NCBI RefSeq assembly: GCF_036053395.1
Contig: NZ_CP107942.1
Span: forward strand, 2,136,501 to 2,200,500
Origin: Actinoplanes sp. NBC_00393
Lineage (GTDB): Bacteria > Actinomycetota > Actinomycetes > Mycobacteriales > Micromonosporaceae
Direction: 5' to 3'
DNA length: 64,000 bases
The notes under the pieces are model-generated. The model was not told the origin of the DNA, searched no databases, and saw only the letters and a program-made list of their open reading frames with translations. The position numbers were made by a program, and so were the translations under genes. Positions 51,643-60,051 of the stretch are shown one piece after another. Position 1 is the stretch's first letter. Each line of letters begins with the position of its first letter.

Positions 51643-52176
51643 ATGGAACCGCCGGAAATGATCAATGCTGGTGAGCTCGTCCTGAAGCGCTGGGAGCCGG
51701 AGTGGGCCGACGAGGCCGCCGCCGCTGTCCGCGATTCGTTGCCCGAGCTCAAGCCGTTCCTGCCGTGGGCCGTCGACGGCTACGACACCGCCGCCGCGCG
51801 CACCTTCATCGACCTGTCGGTGGAGAACTGGGCGAAGGGCACCGAGTTCAACTACGCCATCTTCACCGCGGTCGGTGACCTCATCGGCGCGATCGGCCTG
51901 ATGACCCGGGTCGGGCCGGGCGCCCTGGAGATCGGATACTGGATCCGGACGCCGTGGGCCGGCCGGGGCCACATGACCGCGGCGGTGCGGGTGCTGACCC
52001 GCGTGGCGCTCACACTGCCCGGCATCGAGCGGGTGGTGATCCGGCACGACGCGGCCAATCCGGGGTCGGCCGCGGTGGCGGCCAAGGCGGGCTTCGTGGA
52101 GATCGGCCGGGAGACCAGCGACCCGGCCGTGCACGCCGGGACCGGCAGCAACGTCATCCGGGAATTCCGCCCCTGA
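51643..52176 (+). CDS. GNAT family N-acetyltransferase (RimJ/RimL type)
   Basis: 177 residues. LVLKRWEPEWADEAAAAVRD at the start, GYWIRTPWAGRGHMTAAVRV carrying the Q/R-x-x-G-x-G/A acetyl-CoA loop, and VIRHDAANPGSAAVAAKAGF are the RimJ/RimL signature. It acetylates an amino group, on a ribosomal protein or small molecule. Divergent from the MFS gene; a resistance role is only a possibility. Confidence 0.9.
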   Translation: MEPPEMINAGELVLKRWEPEWADEAAAAVRDSLPELKPFLPWAVDGYDTAAARTFIDLSVENWAKGTEFNYAIFTAVGDLIGAIGLMTRVGPGALEIGYWIRTPWAGRGHMTAAVRVLTRVALTLPGIERVVIRHDAANPGSAAVAAKAGFVEIGRETSDPAVHAGTGSNVIREFRP

Positions 52177-52346
52177 CTTGTACGAATTGACCCCTCACTT
52201 GGATGGCCGGCCCGGAGTCGCGTGATGAACGCCGCATTGACGCCAGGCGCATTGATCTAAACATGGGTTGAGGTTCTACGGTGGCATCCGACCTGTCGAA
52301 GATCTTGGCTCCGGCCGGACTCTTAGCGCGAGTGAGGGAAAGCACC

Positions 52347-53693
52347 ATGGACCGCCCCCTTCGGGTTGCCGTCATCGGAGCCGGCCCGGCCGGCATCTAC
52401 GCTGCCGACCACCTCATCAAATCGTCGGAAACGGTCACCGTTGACATCTTCGACAAACTGCCCACCCCGTACGGCCTGATCCGGTACGGCGTCGCCCCGG
52501 ACCACCCGCGGATCAAGGAGATCGTCACCGCGCTGTTCCGGATCCTGGACAACCCGCGGATCCGGTTCATCGGCAACGTCGCGTACGGCGTGGACGTCAA
52601 GCCGGAGGAGCTGAGCCGCTTCTACGACGCGACGATCATCTCGACCGGCGCCGAGAAGGACCGCGCCCTGGACATTCCCGGCATCGACCTGCAGGGCAGC
52701 TACGGCGCCGCGGACTTCGCCTCCTGGTACAACGGCCACCCGGACGTGTCCCGTGAGTGGCCGCTGGAGGCCCGCGAGGTCGCCGTCATCGGCGCCGGCA
52801 ACGTCGCCGTCGACGTCGCCCGGATCCTCGCCAAGACCGCCGACGAGCTGCTGGTCACCGAGATCCCGGACAACGTCTACCAGGCGCTGAAGGCCAGCCC
52901 GGTCACCGACGTGCACGTGTTCTCCCGGCGCGGCCCGGCGCAGGTCAAGTTCACCCCGCAGGAGCTGCGCGAACTCGACCACTCGCCGAACGTCGAGGTG
53001 ATCGTGCACCCGGAGGGCATCGAGTTCGACGAGGGCAGCCTCGAGGCGATGCGCAAGACCCGGCACGTCAAGATGTGCGTGGACATCCTGCAGAACTGGG
53101 CGGTCCGCGACCCCCGGGACCGGCCGCGCCGCCTGCACCTGTACTTCCTGCAGGCCCCCGTCGAGGTGCTCGGCGAGGACGGCAAGGTGGTCGGGCTGCG
53201 GACCGAGACGCAGGAGCTCACCGGCGACGGCTGGGTGCGCGGCACCGGCGAGTTCACCGACTGGCCGGTGCAGGCCGTGTACCGGGCTGTCGGCTACCTC
53301 AGCACCGCCCTGCCCGACCTGCCGTTCGACACCAAGACCGGCACGATCCCGCACGATGCGGGCCGGATCCTCGACCTCGACGGCGAGCACATCCCCGGCA
53401 TGTACGTGGCCGGCTGGATCAAGCGCGGCCCGGTCGGCCTGATCGGCCACACCAAGGGCTGCTCCGGCGAGACGGTCGGCAGCCTGATGGCCGACCTCGA
53501 GAAGCTGCCGGCCGCCGCGCAGCCCGACCCGGACGAGGTCGTCACGTACCTGTCGCAGCGTGGCCTGCAGCTCACCACCTGGGCGGGCTGGCAGAAGCTG
53601 GACAGCCACGAGATCGCGCTCGGCGAGCCGCACGGCCGCAAGCGGATCAAGGTGGTCGCCCGCGACGAGATGACCACCATCTCCACCAGCTGA
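52347..53693 (+). CDS. fprA: Ferredoxin-NADP+ reductase (FprA type)
   Basis: 448 residues from ATG 52347 (GAGGGAA 8 bases ahead). VAVIGAGPAGIYAADHLIKS binds FAD, PTPYGLIRYGVAPDHPRIKE is the adrenodoxin-reductase signature, and AVIGAGNVAVDVARIL binds NADP. The C-terminal GWIKRGPVGLIGHTKGCSGE is also typical of FprA. It passes electrons from NADPH to ferredoxin, commonly for cytochromes P450, though no P450 is in the window. A strong terminator hairpin follows. Confidence 0.95.
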   Translation: MDRPLRVAVIGAGPAGIYAADHLIKSSETVTVDIFDKLPTPYGLIRYGVAPDHPRIKEIVTALFRILDNPRIRFIGNVAYGVDVKPEELSRFYDATIISTGAEKDRALDIPGIDLQGSYGAADFASWYNGHPDVSREWPLEAREVAVIGAGNVAVDVARILAKTADELLVTEIPDNVYQALKASPVTDVHVFSRRGPAQVKFTPQELRELDHSPNVEVIVHPEGIEFDEGSLEAMRKTRHVKMCVDILQNWAVRDPRDRPRRLHLYFLQAPVEVLGEDGKVVGLRTETQELTGDGWVRGTGEFTDWPVQAVYRAVGYLSTALPDLPFDTKTGTIPHDAGRILDLDGEHIPGMYVAGWIKRGPVGLIGHTKGCSGETVGSLMADLEKLPAAAQPDPDEVVTYLSQRGLQLTTWAGWQKLDSHEIALGEPHGRKRIKVVARDEMTTISTS

Positions 53694-53701
53694 TCCTGCC
53701 G

Positions 53702-53734
53702 GCGGCGCCTTCCTGGAGATCAGGAGGGCGCCGC
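53702..53734. terminator. Bidirectional terminator after fprA
   Basis: A 14-base stem: left arm GCGGCGCCTTCCTG (53702-53715), right arm CAGGAGGGCGCCGC (53721-53734), loop GAGAT, with one T-G pair. It lies between convergent fprA and the response-regulator gene, overlapping the last codons of the latter. Confidence 0.8.
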
Positions 53735-54376
53735 TCCCAGGTACGCCAGAGCGGCCAGAACCCGCCGGTTGGTGGTCGGATCGGCGTCCAGCCCGAGCTT
53801 CGCGAACACCTCGCCGATGTGGGTCTCCACGGTGCGCTGCGTGATGTGCAGCGCGGCGGCGATGCCCTCGTTGGACCGGCCCTCGGCGAGGTTGGCCAGG
53901 ACAGCCCGTTCCCGGGAGGTCAGCCGGGTCAGCCGGTCGGTGGCCGGCCGCGGGCGGGCCATCAGCCGGGCGATGATCGTCGGGTCGATGACGCACTCGC
54001 CGTCGGCGACCCGGCGCAGCGCGTCCAGCACCGTGGCGATGTCGAAGACACGTTCCTTGAGCAGATAGCCGATGCCGCCGGGGTACGACTGGAGCAGCTG
54101 CAGGGCGTAGCGGCTCTCGACGTACTGGGAGAGCAGCAGCACCGCGGTCCTCGGATACCGCTCGCGGATCTCGGCGGCGGCGGTCAGACCTTCGTCGCGG
54201 AAGGTCGGGGGCATCCGGATGTCGGTCACCGCCACGTCCGGGTCGGTGGTGGCGACGGCGGCGAGCAGGGTCGGCTGGTCGGTCGCCTCGCCGGCGACGT
54301 CGATGCCGGCGTCCTGGAGGAGCCGGACGATGCCGGCTCTGGTCAGCAGGACGTCCTCGGCTACTACTACGCGCAC
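53720..54376 (-). CDS. NarL/FixJ-type response regulator
   Basis: 218 residues from GTG 54376. VRVVVAEDVLLTRAGIVRLL with acidic residues, DPDVAVTDIRMP for the phospho-Asp, and GIGYLLKER with the conserved Lys make a complete receiver. LTSRERAVLANLAEGRSNEG and TVETHIGEVFAKLGLDAD form the LuxR helix-turn-helix. Its start overlaps the end of a broken histidine kinase, so its original partner has probably been lost and another kinase or small phosphodonors may act on it. Confidence 0.93.
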   Translation of the reverse strand: MRVVVAEDVLLTRAGIVRLLQDAGIDVAGEATDQPTLLAAVATTDPDVAVTDIRMPPTFRDEGLTAAAEIRERYPRTAVLLLSQYVESRYALQLLQSYPGGIGYLLKERVFDIATVLDALRRVADGECVIDPTIIARLMARPRPATDRLTRLTSRERAVLANLAEGRSNEGIAAALHITQRTVETHIGEVFAKLGLDADPTTNRRVLAALAYLGAAPS

Positions 54377-55460
54377 GGTAGGCGTACCTCGATCCGGTCT
54401 GCTTCGCGGTTGAGGTCGCCGCCGAGCGCCCCGATGTGGTCCAGCAGCAGGGCCAGGTCGTGGCAGCCGTGTCCGGCCCTGGTCCTCCAGCCGGGCGAGG
54501 GCGGCGGCGAGTCCGAGACTCTCCAGGACGCCCGGGTAGATGCCGTGGGCGGTCTCGCGTACCTCCCGGCCGGCGGTGGTGGCGTCCTCGATCGCCGGCG
54601 TGATCAGCGGGGCGAGGTCCGGATCCAGCTCGCGGGCCCGGCGCAACGCTTGGGCCAGCATGAGAAGTCGCTGCTGGGCGCCGTCGTGCAGGTCCCGTTC
54701 CAGGGCACGCCGTTCCGCGTCGGCGCGTTCGACCAGGCGGGTCCGGCTCTCGCGCAGCTCGGCCAGCTGGGTGTGCAGCTCCGCCTGCAGCCGCTCGTTG
54801 TCGACCAGCAGGCCGGCCGCGGGACCGAGCCCGGCGGCGAGTTGCAGGGCATCCTCGGGCCGGTGCCGGATCTCGGCGACCGCGGTGCCGTTGCGGGCCA
54901 GCCGGGTCGTGGCGCGGTGGCTCCTGCTGGGCAGCTGGCGTCCCTCTGCGGACACCAGGCCGGGGCCGACCACGTACGCCACCGTCAGCGCCGGGTCGTG
55001 CAGCGTCCTGGCCAGATAGCGGGCCAGGGCGCCCGGCTCCGGGACGGCGTCGAGGATGGCCGCGACCCGCCGCAGCTCCCGGTGCCGGGCGTGCCGCCGG
55101 GACGCCTCGGCGAGCACGAACGCGCCGGCTGCGGCGATGGCCGCCGCATGCAGGAGATAACGGGCAATCGGGTACGCCTGACCCAGCCGCAATATCGACG
55201 CGGCGGCGAGGAACAGGCACATCAGTGCGGCCGGCACGGAACGGCGGCGCAGCACCGCCCCGAGCAGGCACAGCGCAGCGGACAGGCCCAGCGCGACATC
55301 CAGGAGCAACCGGGCCCGCCCGGCATCGGCGGCGAACGCGAAGGGCTGGGTGCCGCAACCGATCCGGCATTCGATGTCGGCGAACGGCGACCACGACAGC
55401 ATCCACCCGATCGCCAGCAGAGCCAGGACCGCGGTCGCCGTCCCGACGATGCGACGCAGG
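54367..55460 (-). pseudogene. Histidine kinase remnant 2, lacking the ATPase core
   Basis: The frame from about 55459 encodes membrane helices (LRRIVGTATAVLALLAIGWM, LLLDVALGLSAALCLLGAVL), a GAF-like part and the DHp box RALERDLHDGAQQRLLMLAQ with the phospho-acceptor His. After HGIYPGVLESLGLAAALARL about 100 residues of HATPase core are missing. The very end (GHGCHDLALLLDHIGALGGD to EVRLP) appears in another frame and stops inside the response-regulator start. A start codon is also missing at the 5' end. I read this as an internal deletion with a frameshift. Confidence 0.65.
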
Positions 55461-56321
55461 CCCGGCGATCCGGTCCAGGCGGGCCACCGGCCCGTGCTGC
55501 AGGCGCACCTCCAAAGCGGCCCGCTCAGACTCGTCGACGGTGTGCAGCCGCCGCCGGCTGTGGTCGACCTCGGTGATACTCGCGAGCAGGCCGTTCGTGA
55601 GGCGGGTGTTGGCCCGGACCAGGCGGTCCGCGGCGGCGACCGCGTCCCGGTAGGCGTCGTCGCCGGCCACGTCCGGCTCGGCGGTGGCCAGCCGGGTGAG
55701 CGCGTCCGCCGGGCCGAGCTCGACGACGAGGTCGGTGAGATCCGAGCGGTCCGGCACGGTCCGGTGCCCGGCCAGGAAAGCCACGGCGACGGCGACGAGC
55801 GCTGCTTCGGCCCCGATCCGTACGGCCTGCGCGTACTCAGGTCCGAGGATCAGCTGAGCTGTCGCGATGCCGGTCAGGACTCCGCCGGTGAACAGCGCGG
55901 CCACCTGCCGGGGACGCCACGCGACGATCATGGTCGCGGCGCCGAGCAGCAGGCCGGCGACCTGGCTTCCGGTCGGCCAGGGAATGAGGCTGGTCACGTA
56001 CCCGGCGGTGACTACCAGCCGGCGCGGGGTGCCCTCGACGCGTCCCCGGGGCGTCGCTAGGGCGGCGTGCACGAGAACGCCCCGGGACAGCAGCCCGGGG
56101 ATCGCCAGGACGTTCGGGGCCAGCCAGACGGCGCCGACCGCGCCGACCAGCAGACCCTGGCGCCGGTCGCGGTCGCGTCCGGCGATCCCGAGGCCCGCGG
56201 CGAGAAAGGCCAGGCCGACGGCGAGATCCGGCAGCCAGGCCCCAGGCTCGGAGACCGGCCAGCGGACGAACACCGTGGCCGCGGCCAGCGCGCAGACGGA
56301 CACGAACAGCAGGACCCGCAT
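55461..56321 (-). pseudogene. Histidine kinase remnant 1 (5' half only)
   Basis: ATG 56321 (GGAGG five bases upstream) opens a run of membrane helices (LLFVSVCALAAATVFV, LAVGLAFLAAGLGIAG, AALVAVAVAFLAG) and reaches the start of a DHp region, LHTVDESERAALEVRLQHGP followed by VARLDRIAG. At 55460 the homology stops and a second kinase begins in another frame. The frame stays open far beyond, but that extension is non-coding shadow. The DHp His and the ATPase are absent, so it is not functional. Confidence 0.6.
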
Positions 56322-56417
56322 TGTTCCTCCCGTCCTGCGACCGTCTGCCTGCCCCTCGGCCAGGGCAATCACCCGAATGGGTGGGAACCAACCCCGCCTT
56401 GATCACGACTACTACGC

Positions 56418-56774
56418 GTGTCCCTTCCTGATCTGACCACCTATGTCCCGCACCGGTCGACGCCCGAGGCGGACTTCGAAGGCACCGCGGTGCCCGGCCT
56501 GCGCGCAGATTTCTACCGCCGTCCCGACGGCGACCGGATCGCGTCGGTGGGCTGCTACTCCTATGCCGGCCGCGAGCTGCTGATGGCCTGGGGTTACGTC
56601 GACGAGAAGCACTGCCGCCGGCACGCCGTGCGCGACCCGGAACGCGGCTGGCAGCCGGTCGTCGAAGGGTGCCCCGACGTGCGGTTCGTCCGGGCCGAGG
56701 ACGGGCCGGTGATCGGTCTGGAGCTGCGTACCCCGTCCGGCGACTGGCTGAAGTGTCAGACCCCGCTGGCATGA
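56418..56774 (+). CDS. Hypothetical protein, 118 aa
   Basis: GTG 56418. I do not recognise a family. It is mixed alpha/beta by appearance, with aromatic strands (FYRRPDGDRIASVGCYSYAG, LLMAWGYVDEKHC) and no signal peptide or membrane span. The stop overlaps the next ATG (ATGA), so it is cotranslated with a VOC protein and may share its role. Confidence 0.6.
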   Translation: MSLPDLTTYVPHRSTPEADFEGTAVPGLRADFYRRPDGDRIASVGCYSYAGRELLMAWGYVDEKHCRRHAVRDPERGWQPVVEGCPDVRFVRAEDGPVIGLELRTPSGDWLKCQTPLA

Positions 56775-57136
56775 TGGCCGCCATGGTGACCTTCGAGCGG
56801 GTGGCGCCGGTGATCCCGGTGCGCGATCTGGATGCGGCGCTCCAGCGATATCAGCGTCTCGGTTTCGCGGTGCGCGCCTACGACGGCGGCGAGCGGTATG
56901 GTTTCGCCGACCGCGACGGGGTCTCGCTGCACCTGACCGAGTGGGCCGAGCACGACCCAGCCAGCACAGCATCAAGCGTTTATCTGTACGTGTCGGATGC
57001 CGACGCCGTGCAGAGGGAATGGTCCGGGGTGGACAGCCGCGTCGGCGAGCCCCGCGACACCCCGTGGGGTTTACGCGAGTTCGCGTATGTGGATCCCGAC
57101 GGCACGCTGCACCGGGTGGGCTCCCCACTGTCGTGA
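56771..57136 (+). CDS. VOC (glyoxalase/bleomycin-resistance) family protein
   Basis: 121 residues from ATG 56771 (ATG 56783 also possible). VIPVRDLDAALQRYQRLGFA and EFAYVDPDGTLHRVG are the two beta-alpha-beta units; SLHLTEWAE and DPDGTLH carry typical metal-site or ligand residues. Short enough for a binding-protein type (bleomycin-resistance-like) that acts as a dimer. Coupled to the preceding gene. Confidence 0.88.
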   Translation: MMAAMVTFERVAPVIPVRDLDAALQRYQRLGFAVRAYDGGERYGFADRDGVSLHLTEWAEHDPASTASSVYLYVSDADAVQREWSGVDSRVGEPRDTPWGLREFAYVDPDGTLHRVGSPLS

Positions 57137-57264
57137 GTTTCCTGGCGGTCACCGCAGTCCCGGCCGCCGCTGTCGAGGGCGGCCCGACACCAACAACGAC
57201 GTCCGGCGCGAGCAGTTCGTGAAGCTTGCCAACGGTGTGGCGCTGGTTCTGACGTGCTGAACGC

Positions 57265-57298
57265 GGGGCCCGCAGACCCGTACCGATCTGCGGGCCCC
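57265..57298. terminator. Bidirectional terminator
   Basis: Perfect 12-base stem GGGGCCCGCAGA (57265-57276) and TCTGCGGGCCCC (57287-57298) with a 10-base loop, between the convergent VOC and ABC-permease genes. Confidence 0.85.
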
Positions 57299-57303
57299 GG
57301 TGT

Positions 57304-58083
57304 TCAGCCGCGCAGGCGGCGGTAGGCGCGTGCCGACAGCGGGGCGAAGATCGCCACGAGCAGCAGCGGCCAGGCGATGGCGAGCCAGACCGCGTGGTCG
57401 GCCAGGACGCCCTCGGTGATGCCGGTCGGGTTGCCGAACAGGCCGCGGGCCGCGGTCGCGGTGGCCGACAGCGGGTTCCAGGCGGCGATCGCGCCGAGCC
57501 AGTCCGGCATGGTCTCGGCGGAGACGATCGCGGTGGACAGGAAGCCGATCGGCCAGACCAGCACCTGCACGGCCGTGGTGGCGCCTTCGCCGCGGAAGCT
57601 GAGCCCGAGGAAGATGCCGATCCACAGCACGGCAAACCGCAGGAGCAGCAGCAACAGTACGGCGAGCACGGCCGAAGCCGGATCGGAGGTGATCCGCCAG
57701 CCGATCAGCAGACCGCCGACGATCAGCACGAGCAGTTCGACCGCCGAGTTGGCCATGTCGGCGCCGACCCGGCCGAGGGCTACCGACGCGCTGCCGATCG
57801 GCATCGAACGGAACCGGTCGGTGATGCCCTTGCGGGCGTCGTTCGCCATCGCGGTGGCGGTCGACTCGACGCCGAACATCATGCTCAGCGCCATCATGCC
57901 GGGCAGCAGGAAGGTGATGTAGTCGCCGCCGCCCGGGATGCTGATCGCGCCGCCGAACAGGAAGCCGAAGACCAGCAGCAGCATCACCGAGAAGAGCAGG
58001 TTGAAGATCGGGCCCCAGGGTTCGCGGGCCCAGTGGGCCAGCTCCCGCTGGGTGATGATCCAGCCGGCACGCAGGGTGGTCAT
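57304..58083 (-). CDS. ABC-2 type exporter permease (DrrB-like)
   Basis: 259 residues from ATG 58083. Six hydrophobic helices and the ABC-2 signature LPGMMALSMMFGVESTATAM followed by ANDARKGITDRFRSMPIG identify the DrrB family of drug or lipid exporters. WNPLSATATAARGLFGNP is the conserved periplasmic helix end. It is translated after the ATPase via a triplicated 32-base junction. Confidence 0.92.
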   Translation of the reverse strand: MTTLRAGWIITQRELAHWAREPWGPIFNLLFSVMLLLVFGFLFGGAISIPGGGDYITFLLPGMMALSMMFGVESTATAMANDARKGITDRFRSMPIGSASVALGRVGADMANSAVELLVLIVGGLLIGWRITSDPASAVLAVLLLLLLRFAVLWIGIFLGLSFRGEGATTAVQVLVWPIGFLSTAIVSAETMPDWLGAIAAWNPLSATATAARGLFGNPTGITEGVLADHAVWLAIAWPLLLVAIFAPLSARAYRRLRG

Positions 58084-58176
58084 CGGGCGGCCTCCTTGTC
58101 GGTCCGGGTGGTCATCGGGTGGCCTCCTTGTCGGTCCGGGTGGTCATCGGGCGGCCTCCTTGTCGGTCAGGGTGAG
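58081..58176 (-). repeat. 32-bp tandem triplication of the ATPase/permease start junction
   Basis: CAT (start) triplets recur at 58081, 58113 and 58145. Each unit carries AAGGAGG and a stop-start ATGA. The copies therefore create two 11-residue minicistrons, MTTRTDKEATR and MTTRTDKEAAR, between the ATPase stop and the permease start. Confidence 0.9.
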
Positions 58177-59085
58177 GAAGACCTCGTCGAGGGTGGGGCG
58201 GCGCAACAGCAGGTCCTCCGGGGTGACGGCCAGGTCGTCCAGGGCGCGGACCACCCCGGCCAGGGCGCCCACGCCGACCGGCAGCTCGAAGGTGACGCTG
58301 CGGGTCTCGTCCTCGATGACGCCGGGTTCCCCGACCGCGGTGGAGAGGCGCTCGGCGACGTGGTGCAGGTCGTCGCGCAGGCCGATCGTGACGGTGACGC
58401 GGTCGCCGCCGATGCGGCGTTTGAGGGCTTCGGGCGTACCGTTGGCAATGATCTTGCCGTGGTTCATCACCGAGATCTCCGAGGCGAGTTGGTCGGCTTC
58501 GTCGAGATACTGCGTGGTGAGCAGCACTGTCGTGCCGCGGGCAGCGGTCTCCCGGATGGTGGCCCAGACCTCGTTGCGGGCGCGGGGGTCGAGACCGGTG
58601 GTCGGTTCGTCGAGGAAGAGCAGGGCCGGGGTGGGGATCAGCCCGGCGGCGATGTCGAGTCGGCGGCGCATGCCGCCGCTGTAGGTGGAGACCGCCCGTC
58701 CGGCGGCCTCGGTGAGACCGAAGACGTCGAGCAGCTGGTCGGCGCGTTCCTGCGCCTCAGCCTTGCCGAGACCGTAGAGCCGGGCGAACATCACCAGGTT
58801 CTGCCGGCCGCCGAGGACCTCGTCGACCGCCGCGTTCTGCCCGATCAGGCCGATGCTGCGCCGGACCTGGGCAGCCTGCGTACGCACGTCGAAGCCGGCC
58901 ACGCTGCCCCGGCCGCCGTCGAGATCGATGAGAGTGGCCAGGGCCTTGACCGCGGTGGTCTTGCCGGCGCCGTTCGGACCGAGCAGTCCGTGGATGACGC
59001 CGGCCGGGATTTCCAGATCGAAGCCGTCGAGGGCGTTCAGGTCGCCGTACCTCTTGCGCAGCCCCTCAGCTACCAGGGTGTTCAC
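58144..59085 (-). CDS. ABC exporter ATPase (DrrA-like)
   Basis: 313 residues from GTG 59085 (AGGAGT upstream). Walker A GPNGAGKTT, Q-loop GQNAAVDEVL, signature STYSGGMRRRL and Walker B LLFLDEPTTGLDP are all intact. The C-terminal ~90 residues (VTVTIGLRDDLHHVAERLST to LLRRPTLDEVFLTLT) match the DrrA accessory domain. With the permease it forms a drug- or metabolite-export complex. A TetR gene is divergent and probably represses it through the palindrome at 59100. Confidence 0.95.
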   Translation of the reverse strand: MNTLVAEGLRKRYGDLNALDGFDLEIPAGVIHGLLGPNGAGKTTAVKALATLIDLDGGRGSVAGFDVRTQAAQVRRSIGLIGQNAAVDEVLGGRQNLVMFARLYGLGKAEAQERADQLLDVFGLTEAAGRAVSTYSGGMRRRLDIAAGLIPTPALLFLDEPTTGLDPRARNEVWATIRETAARGTTVLLTTQYLDEADQLASEISVMNHGKIIANGTPEALKRRIGGDRVTVTIGLRDDLHHVAERLSTAVGEPGVIEDETRSVTFELPVGVGALAGVVRALDDLAVTPEDLLLRRPTLDEVFLTLTDKEAAR

Positions 59086-59099
59086 GGCCACTCCTAACT

Positions 59100-59114
59100 C
59101 CGTATAGCTTACGG
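59100..59114. promoter_or_regulatory. Probable TetR operator
   Basis: CCGTA-N5-TACGG inverted repeat (CCGTATAGCTTACGG) overlapping the -10 element of the exporter promoter, in the gap between tetR and the ATPase gene. Confidence 0.6.
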
Positions 59115-59130
59115 AAAAACGGTGCGGCAA
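59101..59130 (-). promoter_or_regulatory. Predicted promoter of the exporter operon
   Basis: On the minus strand TTGCCG (59130-59125) and TATACG (59106-59101) are 18 bases apart, reading toward the ATPase start at 59085. Confidence 0.5.
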
Positions 59131-59162
59131 ACACCGTACACCCCACGGGGTAATCTCTGCAT

Positions 59163-59933
59163 ATGGAAAAACCGGATGTCGACCGCACCCTCGAGTTGCT
59201 CTGGCGGCACAAGCTGGGCACCCCGCAGGGCACCCGCGGGCCGAAACAGCGGGTCAGCGTCGACGAGGTGATCCGCGCCGGGATCGCGGTCGCCGACGAG
59301 GAGGGGCTCCCGGCGTTCGCCATGCGCAAAGTCGCCGACCGGCTGGGGCTGAAGTTGATGTCGGTCTACACGTATGTGCCGGGGCGTTCCGAGCTGATCG
59401 GGCTCATGGTCGACGAGGTCATCGGGGAGATTCCGTACCCGGCGCACACCGGCCCGCTGCGTCAGCGGATGGCCGGGGTGGCCCGGCGCATGTGGGACGA
59501 CTACCACCGGCATCCGTGGTTGCTGCAGATCGACAACATCCGGCCGTGGATCGGCCCGAACGGCTGTGATCTGTACGAGTGGCAGCTCGCCGCCCTGGAG
59601 GGCGCCGGCTTCGACGACCTGGAGATGGACCAGATCGTCACGCTGATCAGCGGGTTCACCGCGGGGGCGGCCCGCACCTCGATCGCCGCGCGCAGCACGG
59701 CCGAGCGGTCGGGAATCTCGGACGCCGAGTGGTGGGCGGTGAACGCGCCGATCCTGGAGCGGGTGATGCCGCCCGGCGCCTACCCGCTGGGTGGGCGGGT
59801 CGGCACGGCGGCCGGACAGGAGTACAACGCGGTCATCGACCCGGACCGGTCTTTCCGCTTCGGCCTGGACCGCTTGCTCGACGGCGTCGAGCTGATGTTG
59901 CGTGACCGGCCTACTCCTCCGGCCGCCACTTGA
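59163..59933 (+). CDS. TetR-family regulator (TetR_C_1 type)
   Basis: 256 residues. RVSVDEVIRAGIAVADEEGL and MRKVADRLGLKLMSVYTYVP make the DNA-binding helices; the long C-terminal domain (HPWLLQIDNIRPWIGPNGCD) is the TetR_C_1 ligand type found in tetracycline- and macrolide-responsive repressors. Divergent from the DrrAB exporter, which is its likely target. Confidence 0.92.
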   Translation: MEKPDVDRTLELLWRHKLGTPQGTRGPKQRVSVDEVIRAGIAVADEEGLPAFAMRKVADRLGLKLMSVYTYVPGRSELIGLMVDEVIGEIPYPAHTGPLRQRMAGVARRMWDDYHRHPWLLQIDNIRPWIGPNGCDLYEWQLAALEGAGFDDLEMDQIVTLISGFTAGAARTSIAARSTAERSGISDAEWWAVNAPILERVMPPGAYPLGGRVGTAAGQEYNAVIDPDRSFRFGLDRLLDGVELMLRDRPTPPAAT

Positions 59934-60028
59934 GGTCGGGGACCTGCGCGAAGGCCTCGGCCTTGGCGAGCAGCCCGTCCGGCTCGTTGGCGAAGGGCAC
60001 GATATTCGACAGCTTCCGCCTGGACCAC
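59911..60028 (-). pseudogene. Possible C-terminal fragment of a lost gene
   Basis: On the minus strand this reads RRKLSNIVPFANEPDGLLAK followed by AEAFAQVPDLKWRPEE and TAG at 59911, overlapping the end of tetR. It has the look of real coding sequence but no N-terminal part exists, since a FetB-like permease gene follows on the opposite strand. I cannot name the family. Confidence 0.3.
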
Positions 60029-60051
60029 GACCGAAAGACCTGGGGGAGAAC

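Noticed and set aside
52347..55400. Very long open minus-strand frame under fprA and the kinase genes
   Set aside because: High GC leaves antisense frames open. Only the part from 56321 to about 55460 shows kinase-like sequence; the rest is Arg/Pro/Gly-rich shadow of the real genes.
57137..57260. Short frame ending REQFVKLANGVALVLTC
   Set aside because: It could be a remnant of a coding end but is too short and has no start or context; not called.
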